A stretch of 64,000 nucleotides of DNA from Rhizomicrobium palustre (GTDB taxonomy: Bacteria > Pseudomonadota > Alphaproteobacteria > Micropepsales > Micropepsaceae), in the NCBI RefSeq assembly GCF_011761565.1, contig NZ_JAASRM010000001.1, forward strand, positions 62,139 to 126,138. Reading direction: 5' to 3'. The notes under the pieces are model-generated. The model was not told the origin of the DNA, searched no databases, and worked only from the letters and a program-made list of their open reading frames with translations. Shown piece by piece: positions 35,374 to 43,574 of this stretch. The stretch's first letter is position 1, and each line of letters starts with the position of its first letter. The translations under genes were made by a program, and so were the position numbers.

Positions 35374-36459
35374 TTATTTGTCCTTCCCTGGGTGTTTTAT
35401 TTTCTTCTTTGAAGCGAGCGTCTTGTCGAAGAAAGCCTTGGCGTCGCCATAGACCTGTTTGGATTCCGGCGAATCCGGCAGCGCCGCATAATCGGCATGA
35501 GACAAGGCTTCGATCACCGTCAGATCGGTCAGCACACCTGCGTCACGCAGCTTGCGATGCACGCGCACGGTGAGCGACAGGAACAGGTCACGTGTACCGG
35601 TGGTCAAATGGGTGGGCGGGAAGCCTGCGAAATCGCCATAGACCGGCGAAATCTCCGGATCGGTGAGGCTCTTGCCGCCAGCGTAAAGCTCCGCCGCCGC
35701 GCCAAGTGAACCATCATAAGAGACAAGACCCGTATCGACGAATTCATTCGTGAAATAGCTATCACCGACCTTGCCGAGATCAGACCAAGGCGTTCCAGCC
35801 CATAACGCGCCGGGCAGCTTGATACCCTTTGCCTTGCAGCGATGGATCAGCGCCAAGGTAATGCCGCCGCCGGTGGAAGTGCCGAATACGCCGATCTTCT
35901 TCGGGTTCATGGTCTTGATGAGTTCGCACCAGACGGCTTCGGCATCGTCGATGGCGGCGGGATAAGGAAAATCCGGCGCCATACGATAATCCACCGAGAC
36001 GACGCGATAGCCGCCACGGCTCGCCATCAGGATTGCATCTTCAAGTCCGGCCCGTCCCGGCGCATAGACATAAGCCCCGCCATGGAAGTTGAGCAGCAGC
36101 TTGTCATGGTTCTCGGGCGGCAGGGCGTTGGGCGTAATCCAGAATACCGGCACGCCGCCGATCTTGTCTTCGCGAATGGCGACACCGAATTTCTCCGGCC
36201 AAGCAGCGTCTCGCTTGATGATTTGTTCCGTGCTCGCTTTGACGATGGCGCGCCAATCCTCCGCGGTCCTCGGCTTTATCTTCCACGCGACATTGTTCTT
36301 GCGCTCCACAATAAGGGCGCGCAGCTCCGGGCTTGCGGTTTGCGGCAGAGGAAAAGCAGGACGGCACGGCGCGTCCTCCGCTTTGGCAACAGATGGCAGC
36401 GAGGCCGCCCCAGCAAGTGCCGCGAAACCTCCCAGTAACTTTCGCCTGTCGAAAGACAT
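35374..36459 (-). CDS. Exported alpha/beta-hydrolase (HSL-like, Tat signal), third gene of sucrose operon
   Basis: A 361-residue protein. MSFDRRKLLGGFAALAGAAS is a Tat-type signal, so folded export is expected. The hydrolase core shows LLNFHGGAYVYAPG (oxyanion hole), VVSVDYRMAPDFPYPAAIDD, VFGTSTGGGITLAL with the nucleophile serine (GTSTGG instead of the more common GDSAGG), TTGTRDLFLS with the acid, and EALSHADYAAL with the histidine: a complete triad. It is related to but clearly different from the next gene. The gap to the fructokinase stop is 8 bases. Placement inside the sucrose phosphorylase operon suggests it prepares the sugar, for example by removing acyl groups; the ester is unknown. 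Confidence 0.85.
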   Translation of the reverse strand: MSFDRRKLLGGFAALAGAASLPSVAKAEDAPCRPAFPLPQTASPELRALIVERKNNVAWKIKPRTAEDWRAIVKASTEQIIKRDAAWPEKFGVAIREDKIGGVPVFWITPNALPPENHDKLLLNFHGGAYVYAPGRAGLEDAILMASRGGYRVVSVDYRMAPDFPYPAAIDDAEAVWCELIKTMNPKKIGVFGTSTGGGITLALIHRCKAKGIKLPGALWAGTPWSDLGKVGDSYFTNEFVDTGLVSYDGSLGAAAELYAGGKSLTDPEISPVYGDFAGFPPTHLTTGTRDLFLSLTVRVHRKLRDAGVLTDLTVIEALSHADYAALPDSPESKQVYGDAKAFFDKTLASKKKIKHPGKDK

Positions 36460-36467
36460 GCTTCCCC

Positions 36468-37376
36468 CTATGTGTTTTTTGCCTGCTTTTGCAATGCTTG
36501 TTCGGCCAGGAGCACCGCGCCTAAAATCCCAGACCGTTCGCCCAATTCGGGCGCTGAAATCAGCCGTTCCATGTCTTTGGCGGGCGCGAAATAGCCATTG
36601 CCGAGACGCTTGGCGGCACGCGCCACCTCCTCCAGCAAGCCGGGTGTCTGGCTTACGCCGCCACCGAGAATGATGCGGCGCGGCGCCAGCACTGCTTGCA
36701 GATTCACCACCATCTGGCCGAGGTAATAAGCGATCACCTCATGCGCGATATGGTTGGACGGCAACTGAGAAAGCGAAGTGCCCCAGCGTGTCGCGATAGC
36801 AGGCCCGCTCGCAAGCCCTTCCAGACAATCGCCATGAAACGGGCAGATACCCGAAAACTGTACATCCTCGCCATGGCGCCGGGGATAGAAATGGCCGACT
36901 TCGGGATGACGCAAGCCGTGGATGATCCGCCCATTCGCGACCGTTCCACCGCCAACGCCGGTGCCGATGGTGACATAAGTCGAGACATTCGCCCCAGCAC
37001 CCGCGCCCCAGCGATGCTCTGCGAGCGCGGCACCATTCACATCGGTATCAAAGCCGACCGGAACACCAAAGGCGTCGCCCAAAGGCTGGACTAAGCTGGT
37101 ATTGCTCCAACCCGGCTTGGGCGTCGATAAAATCGTGCCCCATTCCGGCGCGCCAGGATGCACACCGGCGGGGCCGAAGGTTGCGATTCCGATGGCCTGC
37201 AACGGGCCGCCTTGCGCGATCTGGGCTTCAAAATAGGCGCGCACCCTGGCCATGGTTTCGGCGGGTGTGGTGGTCGGAATGCGCTCCACAGCGCTTAGAT
37301 CGTTGGGAGAAGACCCGACGGCGCAAACAAATTTGGTGCCGCCCGCCTCGATTGCTCCAAACCGGTTTGCAGCCAT
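36468..37376 (-). CDS. ROK-family fructokinase
   Basis: A 302-residue cytoplasmic sugar kinase that phosphorylates fructose released by sucrose phosphorylase. FGAIEAGGTKFVCAVG is the N-terminal phosphate loop, GIATFGPAGVHPGAPEWGTI and FDTDVNGAALAEHRWGAGAG hold the sugar-binding and catalytic Asp (TDVNG), TIGTGVGGGTVANG binds the nucleotide, and HPEVGHFYPRRHGEDVQF with CPFHGDCLEGLASG is the zinc site of ROK fructokinases. ATG 37376 is chosen over TTG 37382; GAGG sits 8 bases upstream. A perfect palindrome CAAACCGGTTTG (37358-37369) falls within its first codons. Second gene of the operon, 23 bases after sucP. Confidence 0.9.
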   Translation of the reverse strand: MAANRFGAIEAGGTKFVCAVGSSPNDLSAVERIPTTTPAETMARVRAYFEAQIAQGGPLQAIGIATFGPAGVHPGAPEWGTILSTPKPGWSNTSLVQPLGDAFGVPVGFDTDVNGAALAEHRWGAGAGANVSTYVTIGTGVGGGTVANGRIIHGLRHPEVGHFYPRRHGEDVQFSGICPFHGDCLEGLASGPAIATRWGTSLSQLPSNHIAHEVIAYYLGQMVVNLQAVLAPRRIILGGGVSQTPGLLEEVARAAKRLGNGYFAPAKDMERLISAPELGERSGILGAVLLAEQALQKQAKNT

Positions 37377-37399
37377 TCCCAAATCCTCGCCTTTATGTT

Positions 37400-38893
37400 T
37401 TATCCTTGAACCACATCGTCCGCGCGGAATCGCAGCTCCGATATGGCGTCGCCATCACTATAGCGCAGGGCTCCCGAACCAGCCGCAAAATCAACTGACA
37501 ACTCAGCGAAGGCCGTATCCTTGCGCCAAATCAAGCTCAGAACGTTTTCATGCGGCAAATCCATCTGCAAGGCGCCGTCAAAGGCGGGATGGCTGTTGCG
37601 CAAGCGGATAAGCTGAAGCAAACGCTGAACCGGCGAAGATTGCAGATGCAGTTCCACTTCGCCCAAGGAATAATAATGCCGGTTGATGTCACGCCCCACA
37701 CCGGTTTCATGCAGCAGAGCCATATCATTGGCACCGCACATCAGGCCGACATAATAGACCTGCGGAACGCCAGGCAGGAAAAACTGGACCGCGCGCGCCA
37801 GAAGATAGCGCTCCACATCGCGCCCCATGGCGTCAAAGAAGGTACTGTTGACCTGATAGAGGTCGAGATTGGAGGCGGCAGCCCCCGTGGCTTGGCGGCT
37901 CTCGCCTTTGGTACGCTGGTGGATGATCTCAACCAGCTCCGCCAATTGTTCCGGCGGCACCAAACCCGGACGGCCTTTGCGATCACTCGCATCTGCGCCA
38001 ATATCTATAATGCCGATGCCATCATGCGTATCCAGCACCGTCAGAGCATTAGAGGGACGCACCTTGACCCATTCGGCAAGACATTTTGCGGTGCCAAAGG
38101 CGAAGGCATGCAAAAGCAAAGGCGGCAGTGCGAAATCGTAAACCCAGTCTACCATTTTTGCGACTTCGACCTGCTGGCGATAATAGGAATGCACCTCCAC
38201 CAGCACTTCCATGCCGAGCTCGCGGGCACGTGCCGTCAAGCGGTCGATAAAGGCGAATGTCTCGGGCAGCATGAAGCAGCTCGTGCCCGCCCGCTTGATG
38301 GCATAGCCCACCGCATCGAGCCGGATCATGCGGATTCCGGCCGCGCGAAACTGCTGCAGAATACCATCGAGATAGGCGATGCCTTCAGGCCGCTCGACAT
38401 TGATATCGAGCTGCTGCGGCGTGAAAGTCGTCCAGAATTGTCGCGTCTCACCTGTCCGCAGCGTCATCGGCGTGAATGGCACGCCGGGGCGCGGACGATA
38501 GACAGCCGCCAGTTCCTGCGGCGTCGCGCCCCTTGGAAAGACATCCTCCTGCGTGAGGAAGAGCTTGTCGAAAGGCGACTGACTGCCCCGCTCCAACACA
38601 TCGCGGAACTGTTCAGATTCCGCCGACATGTGGTTCACAATGACGTCAGCCATGACGTCGATATCCTGCGAGAGGGATTTGACGTCGTTCCAGCATCCCG
38701 CCTTGGGATCCACCAGCCGGTGGTCTATGGGGTCGAAGCCCGCATCCGCCCCGTCGATGGGCAGAAAGAACGGCAGTATATGCACCGCCCCAAAAACATC
38801 TTTTAAGGGCCCGGTCAGAAGCGCCTGCAGCTCCGGCAAGCCCCCCCCTCCGAAACGGTTCACATAGGTGATAAGCTGGACTTTATTCTTCAT
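37400..38893 (-). CDS. sucP: Sucrose phosphorylase (GH13 subfamily 18)
   Basis: A 497-residue cytosolic enzyme: sucrose plus phosphate gives glucose-1-phosphate and fructose. It opens MKNKVQLITYVNRFGGGGLP and follows the Bifidobacterium enzyme almost block for block: GVHILPFFLPIDGADAGFDP, FTPQQLDINV, RLDAVGYAIKRAGTSCF with nucleophile Asp193, LVEVHSYYRQQVEVA with acid/base Glu233, VLDTHDGIGIIDIG with Asp291, and the acceptor loop AASNLDLYQVNSTFF. That last loop favours sucrose over sucrose-6-phosphate or glucosylglycerate. An operator palindrome at 38905-38918 lies 12 bases before the ATG, and the -10 element seems to overlap it, so the mRNA may have almost no leader. First gene of a four-gene operon. 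Confidence 0.93.
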   Translation of the reverse strand: MKNKVQLITYVNRFGGGGLPELQALLTGPLKDVFGAVHILPFFLPIDGADAGFDPIDHRLVDPKAGCWNDVKSLSQDIDVMADVIVNHMSAESEQFRDVLERGSQSPFDKLFLTQEDVFPRGATPQELAAVYRPRPGVPFTPMTLRTGETRQFWTTFTPQQLDINVERPEGIAYLDGILQQFRAAGIRMIRLDAVGYAIKRAGTSCFMLPETFAFIDRLTARARELGMEVLVEVHSYYRQQVEVAKMVDWVYDFALPPLLLHAFAFGTAKCLAEWVKVRPSNALTVLDTHDGIGIIDIGADASDRKGRPGLVPPEQLAELVEIIHQRTKGESRQATGAAASNLDLYQVNSTFFDAMGRDVERYLLARAVQFFLPGVPQVYYVGLMCGANDMALLHETGVGRDINRHYYSLGEVELHLQSSPVQRLLQLIRLRNSHPAFDGALQMDLPHENVLSLIWRKDTAFAELSVDFAAGSGALRYSDGDAISELRFRADDVVQG

Positions 38894-38903
38894 GAGCCGC
38901 ATA

Positions 38904-38932
38904 ATACAATCGATTGTAATAAAGTAAAGCAA
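38904..38932 (-). promoter_or_regulatory. Candidate promoter of the sucrose phosphorylase operon
   Basis: On the minus strand TTGCTT (38927-38932), a 17-base spacer and TTGTAT (38904-38909). The LacI-type palindrome overlaps the -10 and spacer. Transcription would start near 38897, about 4 bases before the ATG at 38893, and no ribosome site is visible, so the message could be nearly leaderless. Confidence 0.4.
38905..38918. promoter_or_regulatory. LacI-type operator, copy 3 (sucP/MFS divergent region)
   Basis: TACAATCGATTGTA, a perfect 14-bp palindrome with central CG. It lies between the divergent sucP operon and MFS permease gene and can repress both. It is the most symmetric copy of the motif in the window. 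Confidence 0.8.
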
Positions 38933-38950
38933 CCTGGGAAGGGAATGTCT

Positions 38951-40189
38951 ATGGAGCGCGGCACGGGCGTAAGTGACGCACGCAATACCACACTGCTCAA
39001 AGGGCTCACCTGCCTGATGTTCATGATGTTCGCCATGACCAGCGACGCGGTAGGAAGCATTATACCCCATCTGATCAAGGAATTCGGGCTTAGCCTGACG
39101 GCAGCCGGAACATTCCATTACGTTCCCATGGCCGCCATCGCTTTTGGCGCCATCGTGCTCGGTTTCATGGCCGACAAGCTGGGGCGCCGTCGCACAATTG
39201 TGATTGGCTTAATCCTCTATGGTGTCAGCTCGGCCCTTTTCGCCTTTGGCAGCGGCTTTTCCTATTTCGTGGCGCTGCTCGCGTTTTCCGGGCTCGGGGT
39301 AGCCATCTTCAAGACGGGCGCCCTGGCTCTGGTCGGTGACGTTACCAAATCCGCAGACGAGCACGCCTCGTTGATGAACACGGTCGAGGGCTTCTTTGCC
39401 ACGGGCGCAATCATCGGCCCTGCCGTCGTCGCCACACTGCTCGCCGCAGGCTTTTCCTGGAAATGGCTTTATGTTTCCGCGGCAGCGATCTGCGCGGTGC
39501 TGATGGCGATCTCGCTTTTGGTCCGCTACCCGGAAAAGACAGCTAGCCAGCAACAGCCATCCTTCACCCACACCCTCAAGATGGCGCGCGATCCCTATGC
39601 CCTCGCCTTTTCCGCGCTGATCATGCTGTATGTGGCGGTTGAGGTGGCAATCTACGTTTGGATGCCGACCTACCTGGACGGCTATAAGGGCGGGCTTGCC
39701 TGGCTGCCGATCTACGCTCTCACCATCTTCTTTGTGCTCCGCGCCGTAGGGCGCTTCCTTGGAGCCTGGCTGATCACCTTCGTCCCCTGGACGATGATGC
39801 TCGCGATCTTCTCGGCGGCTATTTTGGGCTGCTTCGCGGGCGCCTTGGTGGGCGGCCCGAATTTGGGCGCTGTGCTGCTCCCCCTCTCCGGCCTGTTCAT
39901 GTCGGTGATGTATCCGACGCTTAACTCCAAGGGCATAAGCTGCTTCCGCAAAGCAGAGCACGGCTCGGCCGCGGGGCTGATCCTGTTCTTCACGGCCGTG
40001 TCCGCGGCTGCGGGCCCGCTCGCCATGGGCGCGGTCAGCGACACGTTCGGTGGGGTGCAATACGGCTTCTGGCTCGCGACGGGATTTGCCGCGCTCCTGT
40101 TTGCGGGGCTATTCGCCAACCTGCTTCTGGATCCCGCCAAGCGGCGGCTTCAGGAATTCGAACGGCTTGATGCCGCGGTCAGCCACTAA
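38951..40189 (+). CDS. MFS transporter, probable sucrose/sugar permease
   Basis: A 412-residue inner-membrane protein with about 12 helices. Features include FAMTSDAVGSIIPHLIKEFG in helix 1, the loop GFMADKLGRRRTIVIGLILY between helices 2 and 3 (the MFS GxxxDxxGRR motif), and FMSVMYPTLNSKGISCFRKA in the C-terminal half, reminiscent of the FucP/FPS branch. ATG 38951 is preferred to 38945 since GGAAGGGA then stands 7 bases upstream. It is divergent from sucP across a shared operator and convergent with the LacI-type gene (11-base stop overlap). It would carry sucrose from periplasm to cytosol; specificity rests on context. Confidence 0.85.
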   Translation: MERGTGVSDARNTTLLKGLTCLMFMMFAMTSDAVGSIIPHLIKEFGLSLTAAGTFHYVPMAAIAFGAIVLGFMADKLGRRRTIVIGLILYGVSSALFAFGSGFSYFVALLAFSGLGVAIFKTGALALVGDVTKSADEHASLMNTVEGFFATGAIIGPAVVATLLAAGFSWKWLYVSAAAICAVLMAISLLVRYPEKTASQQQPSFTHTLKMARDPYALAFSALIMLYVAVEVAIYVWMPTYLDGYKGGLAWLPIYALTIFFVLRAVGRFLGAWLITFVPWTMMLAIFSAAILGCFAGALVGGPNLGAVLLPLSGLFMSVMYPTLNSKGISCFRKAEHGSAAGLILFFTAVSAAAGPLAMGAVSDTFGGVQYGFWLATGFAALLFAGLFANLLLDPAKRRLQEFERLDAAVSH

Positions 40190-41222
40190 CACGGCGGCGC
40201 CCGCCGCTGGATTCGCGAATGATCAGCTCGGGCGCCATCGTGATGGATTCGGTATCCTCGCCCTCCATCCGGCGGAACAGCAAATCCACCAGATGGCGGG
40301 CACCCATTTCGATGTTCTGGCGCACTGTCGTCAATGATGGATTGGTGTGCGCCGCGAGCGCCAGATCGTCATAGCCGACGACGGCAATGTCCTCCGGCAC
40401 GCGCTTGCCGGCGGCCACAATGGCCCGAATGGCGCTGATCGCAATGACGTCGGTGGCGCAGACCACGCCATCGAATTTCTCTCCCGTCGCCAGAAAAGCG
40501 CGCATGGCTTCATGGGCCTTATCGGCCGTCATGTGGGTAGAGACATTGCGCTTTTCAGCCGTACCGCGTGGCGCATTCGCGATCGCCTGGGTATAGCCTT
40601 TGTAGCGCAACCGCAGTTCGGGCACCTTGGTGTCACCCAAAAAGACCACGTTGCGCCGCCCCAAACTCAACAGATGCTCCGTCGCAAGGCGCATGCCTGC
40701 GATATTGTCCGAGCCTACGGTGCAATAGGATTGCCGGTCGATCTGCCCACCCCACACCACCAAGGGCGTATACTTTCCGGCCACCGCCTCAAGCGCCTTA
40801 TGCTCCGTACTCTGCCCAATGACGATGATCCCATCCGAGCGCTTGGACGCCACCAGATCGGACAGCCAATCCTCCATGGGCGGCAGCACTTTTTGCAGAA
40901 ACAGGCCGTAGCCCCTCTGAGTGATCTCATTGGCGAGATAACCGATCATCTGTACGAAGAAGGGATCGGTGAGCGGCTGTTCGGCCTCATGGCCTAAGGG
41001 AAAGACGACGCTGATGCTCTGCGTGCGTTGCAGGCGCAGGCTGCGGGCCGTGGAATTGACGATATAACCCTGCGCCTTGGCGATCTTGAGGATCTTCTCG
41101 CGCATGCTCTGCTCAACCAGCGGACTGCCTGCCAAAGCGCGCGAAACCGTGGAGGCGTGAACCCCCGCAAGTTTAGCTATGTCAGCCATTTTCGGGGGGC
41201 GGTTCTTGCTGGGGCTGGTCAT
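40179..41222 (-). CDS. LacI-family transcriptional repressor, probable regulator of the sucrose regulon
   Basis: A 347-residue regulator. Residues ~12-60 are the LacI DNA-binding headpiece (KMADIAKLAGVHASTVSRAL, then the hinge IVNSTARSLRLQRTQSISVV). The rest is a periplasmic-binding-protein-like sensor: GIIVIGQSTEHKALEAVAGK, YTPLVVWGGQIDRQSYCTVG, EHLLSLGRRNVVFLGDTKVP and VVGYDDLALAAHTNPSLTTV. ATG 41222 is chosen; the frame extends to a TTG at 41246. A TTGACC-N16-TATTAC promoter lies upstream and an ACCGGT-centred palindrome sits just past it, so it may repress itself. The five LacI-type palindromes around it are its probable targets, sucrose or a breakdown product the probable inducer. Confidence 0.9.
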   Translation of the reverse strand: MTSPSKNRPPKMADIAKLAGVHASTVSRALAGSPLVEQSMREKILKIAKAQGYIVNSTARSLRLQRTQSISVVFPLGHEAEQPLTDPFFVQMIGYLANEITQRGYGLFLQKVLPPMEDWLSDLVASKRSDGIIVIGQSTEHKALEAVAGKYTPLVVWGGQIDRQSYCTVGSDNIAGMRLATEHLLSLGRRNVVFLGDTKVPELRLRYKGYTQAIANAPRGTAEKRNVSTHMTADKAHEAMRAFLATGEKFDGVVCATDVIAISAIRAIVAAGKRVPEDIAVVGYDDLALAAHTNPSLTTVRQNIEMGARHLVDLLFRRMEGEDTESITMAPELIIRESSGGRRRVSG

Positions 41223-41242
41223 GGTCTTTGCGGGCAAATGGG

Positions 41243-41256
41243 TCAAACCGGTAACC
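41243..41256. promoter_or_regulatory. Candidate autoregulatory site before the LacI-type gene
   Basis: TCAAACCGGTAACC has an ACCGGT palindromic core and shares CAAACCGGT with a perfect palindrome inside the fructokinase gene (37358-37369). It covers roughly +3 to +16 of the predicted transcript. It is weaker than and different from the five main operators. Confidence 0.35.
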
Positions 41257-41265
41257 GGGAAGAAC

Positions 41266-41293
41266 GTAATACCCTATACTAAAAGTAGGTCAA
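41266..41293 (-). promoter_or_regulatory. Candidate sigma-70-type promoter of the LacI-type gene
   Basis: On the minus strand TTGACC (41288-41293), 16-base spacer, TATTAC (41266-41271); transcription would begin near 41259, about 37 bases before the ATG at 41222. Confidence 0.5.
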
Positions 41294-41326
41294 TGTGGCA
41301 GTCCGCACACGTACTCCTCTTTTAAG

Positions 41327-41360
41327 AAAAATGGCCCGGTGTGAGGGACACACCGGGCCA
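41327..41360 (-). terminator. Rho-independent terminator of the third TonB receptor gene
   Basis: TGGCCCGGTGTG and CACACCGGGCCA form a perfect 12-bp stem with a 5-base loop (41332-41360), followed on the minus strand by TTTTTCTT. It begins 27 bases past the receptor stop. Confidence 0.88.
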
Positions 41361-41387
41361 AGGCCAGACCTAGCTCTTATGGGGTAG

Positions 41388-43520
41388 TCATTCGAAGTTG
41401 AGCGAGGCCCGGATACCGATAGTGCGAGGATTAGGGCCGACTTGCATGTTCTTCGGCGAGCCCACCGCGCGGATGTAGAAGGGTCCCCTGGCATCAGCGA
41501 GGTTTTCGCCAAACAGCTCGACATTGTACTTGCCGAACCGCACGCCCAGAGAGGTGTTGTAGAGGGTATAGGCGGCGCTATAGACGCCATACTGGTTGAT
41601 GCGCTTGGCTGTCGGAATGGCGGCGGCGATCACGTAAGCGGTGTAGTCGTTGCCGATGGCCCATTCGTACCCGGCATCAAAGCGTGCGGTATAGCCGGGC
41701 GTGTTGAGCATCTGCCCGCCTTTGCGCACATTGAAGCCGCTTGAGGAAAGCGCGGCCACGCTGGGATCCACCGTGCCATAAACGGAGCGGTTGATATTGC
41801 CGAGGAAGCCGAGCGACAGGCCTTCCAGCGGGAACCAGTGGAGTTCGAGATCAATGCCCTCCGTGCGCGCCGTGCCAAGATTGGCGAAGGCCGAGATGCC
41901 GGTGGAAGTGTTCACGCCAGTCTGGAAGTTCTTATAAGCCAGCCAATAGCCGCTCACCGAATAATCGATGTTGAAGCTCGACAGCCGGCCCTTTAGGCCA
42001 ACTTCATAGCTGATGTCGGTATCAGGTTTGAGCGTGAGCTGACCGTTGATGCCATCCTTGTTCAGCGCGGTCACCTGCGGTGCCGACTGCATGATCGGAC
42101 TACGGAAGCCGTTGCCTGCATTGACATAGACCGTCATGTCGTCACTGGGGTGCCAGCTCAAATTGGCGCGCCAGGTCGTCACGCTCGGCTTAGCCGAACC
42201 AGAGGCGGTGGTCGGTGTGGCACTATCCGGATTGGTGATGCTGTTGAAGCTGCGGTCATCATTGAAATAGCGCAAGCCCACCAGCGGCACCAGCTTGCCT
42301 CCGAACAGGTCATAGCTAACTTCACCAAAGGTCGACCAGTTCTTGGTCTTCACATTGGTTGCCGCGCCAATGTTGAAAGCCGGTATCGAGTACCAATAGA
42401 GGCTTCTTCCATCCTGATAATAAAGACCCGCCACCCAATGCAGCGGCCCAGGCGTGGTCGAAGAAGCACGCAGCTCCTCCTGGAAACTATAGGTGCCAGG
42501 ATAACGGCCATGCTGGTTAGCGCCGCCCTGATCCAGCGCGATAGTCGGAAACAGCGCATAAAGGCTTTCACCGCCGGTGCGGAAATAAGAGGTCGCGCTG
42601 GTCAGCGAAATCCCGTCCAAATCATATTGCAGCGATGCCGAATAAAGATGGCTATGCGAATTCTCGAAGCCTTTGATGTTGCCCCAATTAGTCAAAGCCG
42701 CGGGGCTCACTGACTGCACCTGGGTCGAGTAATTCTGATAGCCGCCGAAGGCCCAATACTGGAATCGGGCAGTGAAATCTTCCGTCGGCTTATAAAGCAG
42801 CACCGCGCGGATATCTTCCTGATGCACATCATTGGCATGACGGGCGACCGGAGGCGCGGAAGTGTCCGTGGCATAGACGCTGGCATAGCCAGGCTGGTAA
42901 TTATAGCCACCGCTCACGCGCAGCCCGAGCTTGCCATCCACCAGTGGAACCGAAATCGCTCCTTCCACCGTATAATCGAGGTTATCGGCGTTCTGCATCC
43001 CGGCAAAAGTCGCGTCGGCATTGACCGTCATCTTATGCAAATCGGGATTCTTGGTGTGGAAGATCATGGTGCCGCCCATCGCACCCGCGCCATACAGCGT
43101 GCCATAAGGCCCGCGCAGCACTTCCACCCGGTCGATATCGACAATGCGCAGCGAAGGCGCCACTTGCGAGTTGGGGATCGCCCACGCCGTGTCGTCAATG
43201 TAATAGCCGATCATCGGATCGCCGACGCCGCCGCCCGCGCCCGACCCGCGTAAGGCATAATCTCGAATGAAAACGCCGATCTGTTCTTCTTCCGACGCGC
43301 CTGGAATGGCCGTGGTGACAAGATCGTGGATGTCGTTGATACGCTTGGCTTTCAGCTCAATGTCTGAAATCACCTGCACGGCCATAGGTGCTGCGATCAA
43401 GCTCTGCGCCACACCCTTTGTTGCCGTGACGTAGACCGTTTCGAGTTGGTCATCCGCGACCGCAGCCCCAGCCATCGCAGCCACGGATACACAACTCAAA
43501 ATTGCTGATTTAATCCGCAT
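41388..43520 (-). CDS. TonB-dependent receptor, probable sucrose(-ester) outer-membrane importer
   Basis: A 710-residue receptor: signal peptide MRIKSAILSCVSVAAMAGAA, TonB-box-like LETVYVTATKG, plug blocks QSLIAAPMAVQVISDIELKA, RINDIHDLVTTAIPGASEEE and VDIDRVEVLRGPYGTLYGAG, and a barrel ending RTIGIRASLNFE. Two operators of the sucrose motif and a consensus-like promoter stand before it, the strongest control region in the window, and the regulator gene lies just downstream. Position and control parallel the SuxA receptor of the Xanthomonas sucrose locus. It is a single-gene unit closed by a strong terminator. Transport of sucrose or an acylated sucrose is inferred. Confidence 0.9.
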   Translation of the reverse strand: MRIKSAILSCVSVAAMAGAAVADDQLETVYVTATKGVAQSLIAAPMAVQVISDIELKAKRINDIHDLVTTAIPGASEEEQIGVFIRDYALRGSGAGGGVGDPMIGYYIDDTAWAIPNSQVAPSLRIVDIDRVEVLRGPYGTLYGAGAMGGTMIFHTKNPDLHKMTVNADATFAGMQNADNLDYTVEGAISVPLVDGKLGLRVSGGYNYQPGYASVYATDTSAPPVARHANDVHQEDIRAVLLYKPTEDFTARFQYWAFGGYQNYSTQVQSVSPAALTNWGNIKGFENSHSHLYSASLQYDLDGISLTSATSYFRTGGESLYALFPTIALDQGGANQHGRYPGTYSFQEELRASSTTPGPLHWVAGLYYQDGRSLYWYSIPAFNIGAATNVKTKNWSTFGEVSYDLFGGKLVPLVGLRYFNDDRSFNSITNPDSATPTTASGSAKPSVTTWRANLSWHPSDDMTVYVNAGNGFRSPIMQSAPQVTALNKDGINGQLTLKPDTDISYEVGLKGRLSSFNIDYSVSGYWLAYKNFQTGVNTSTGISAFANLGTARTEGIDLELHWFPLEGLSLGFLGNINRSVYGTVDPSVAALSSSGFNVRKGGQMLNTPGYTARFDAGYEWAIGNDYTAYVIAAAIPTAKRINQYGVYSAAYTLYNTSLGVRFGKYNVELFGENLADARGPFYIRAVGSPKNMQVGPNPRTIGIRASLNFE

Positions 43521-43558
43521 GACATTCTCCCCGCATGAATGTTCTTATCGATTGCTTA

Positions 43559-43572
43559 TGCAATCGTTTGCA
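43559..43572. promoter_or_regulatory. LacI-type operator, copy 4 (TonB receptor promoter, over the start site)
   Basis: TGCAATCGTTTGCA, palindromic except for the two bases flanking the centre. It covers the predicted transcription start of the receptor gene and its centre is 30 bp from that of copy 5. Confidence 0.8.
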
Positions 43573-43574
43573 TT

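Noticed and set aside
37550..38806. Plus-strand frame of 418 codons antisense to sucrose phosphorylase
   Set aside because: The minus-strand protein matches sucrose phosphorylase throughout; the antisense frame has no recognisable domain.
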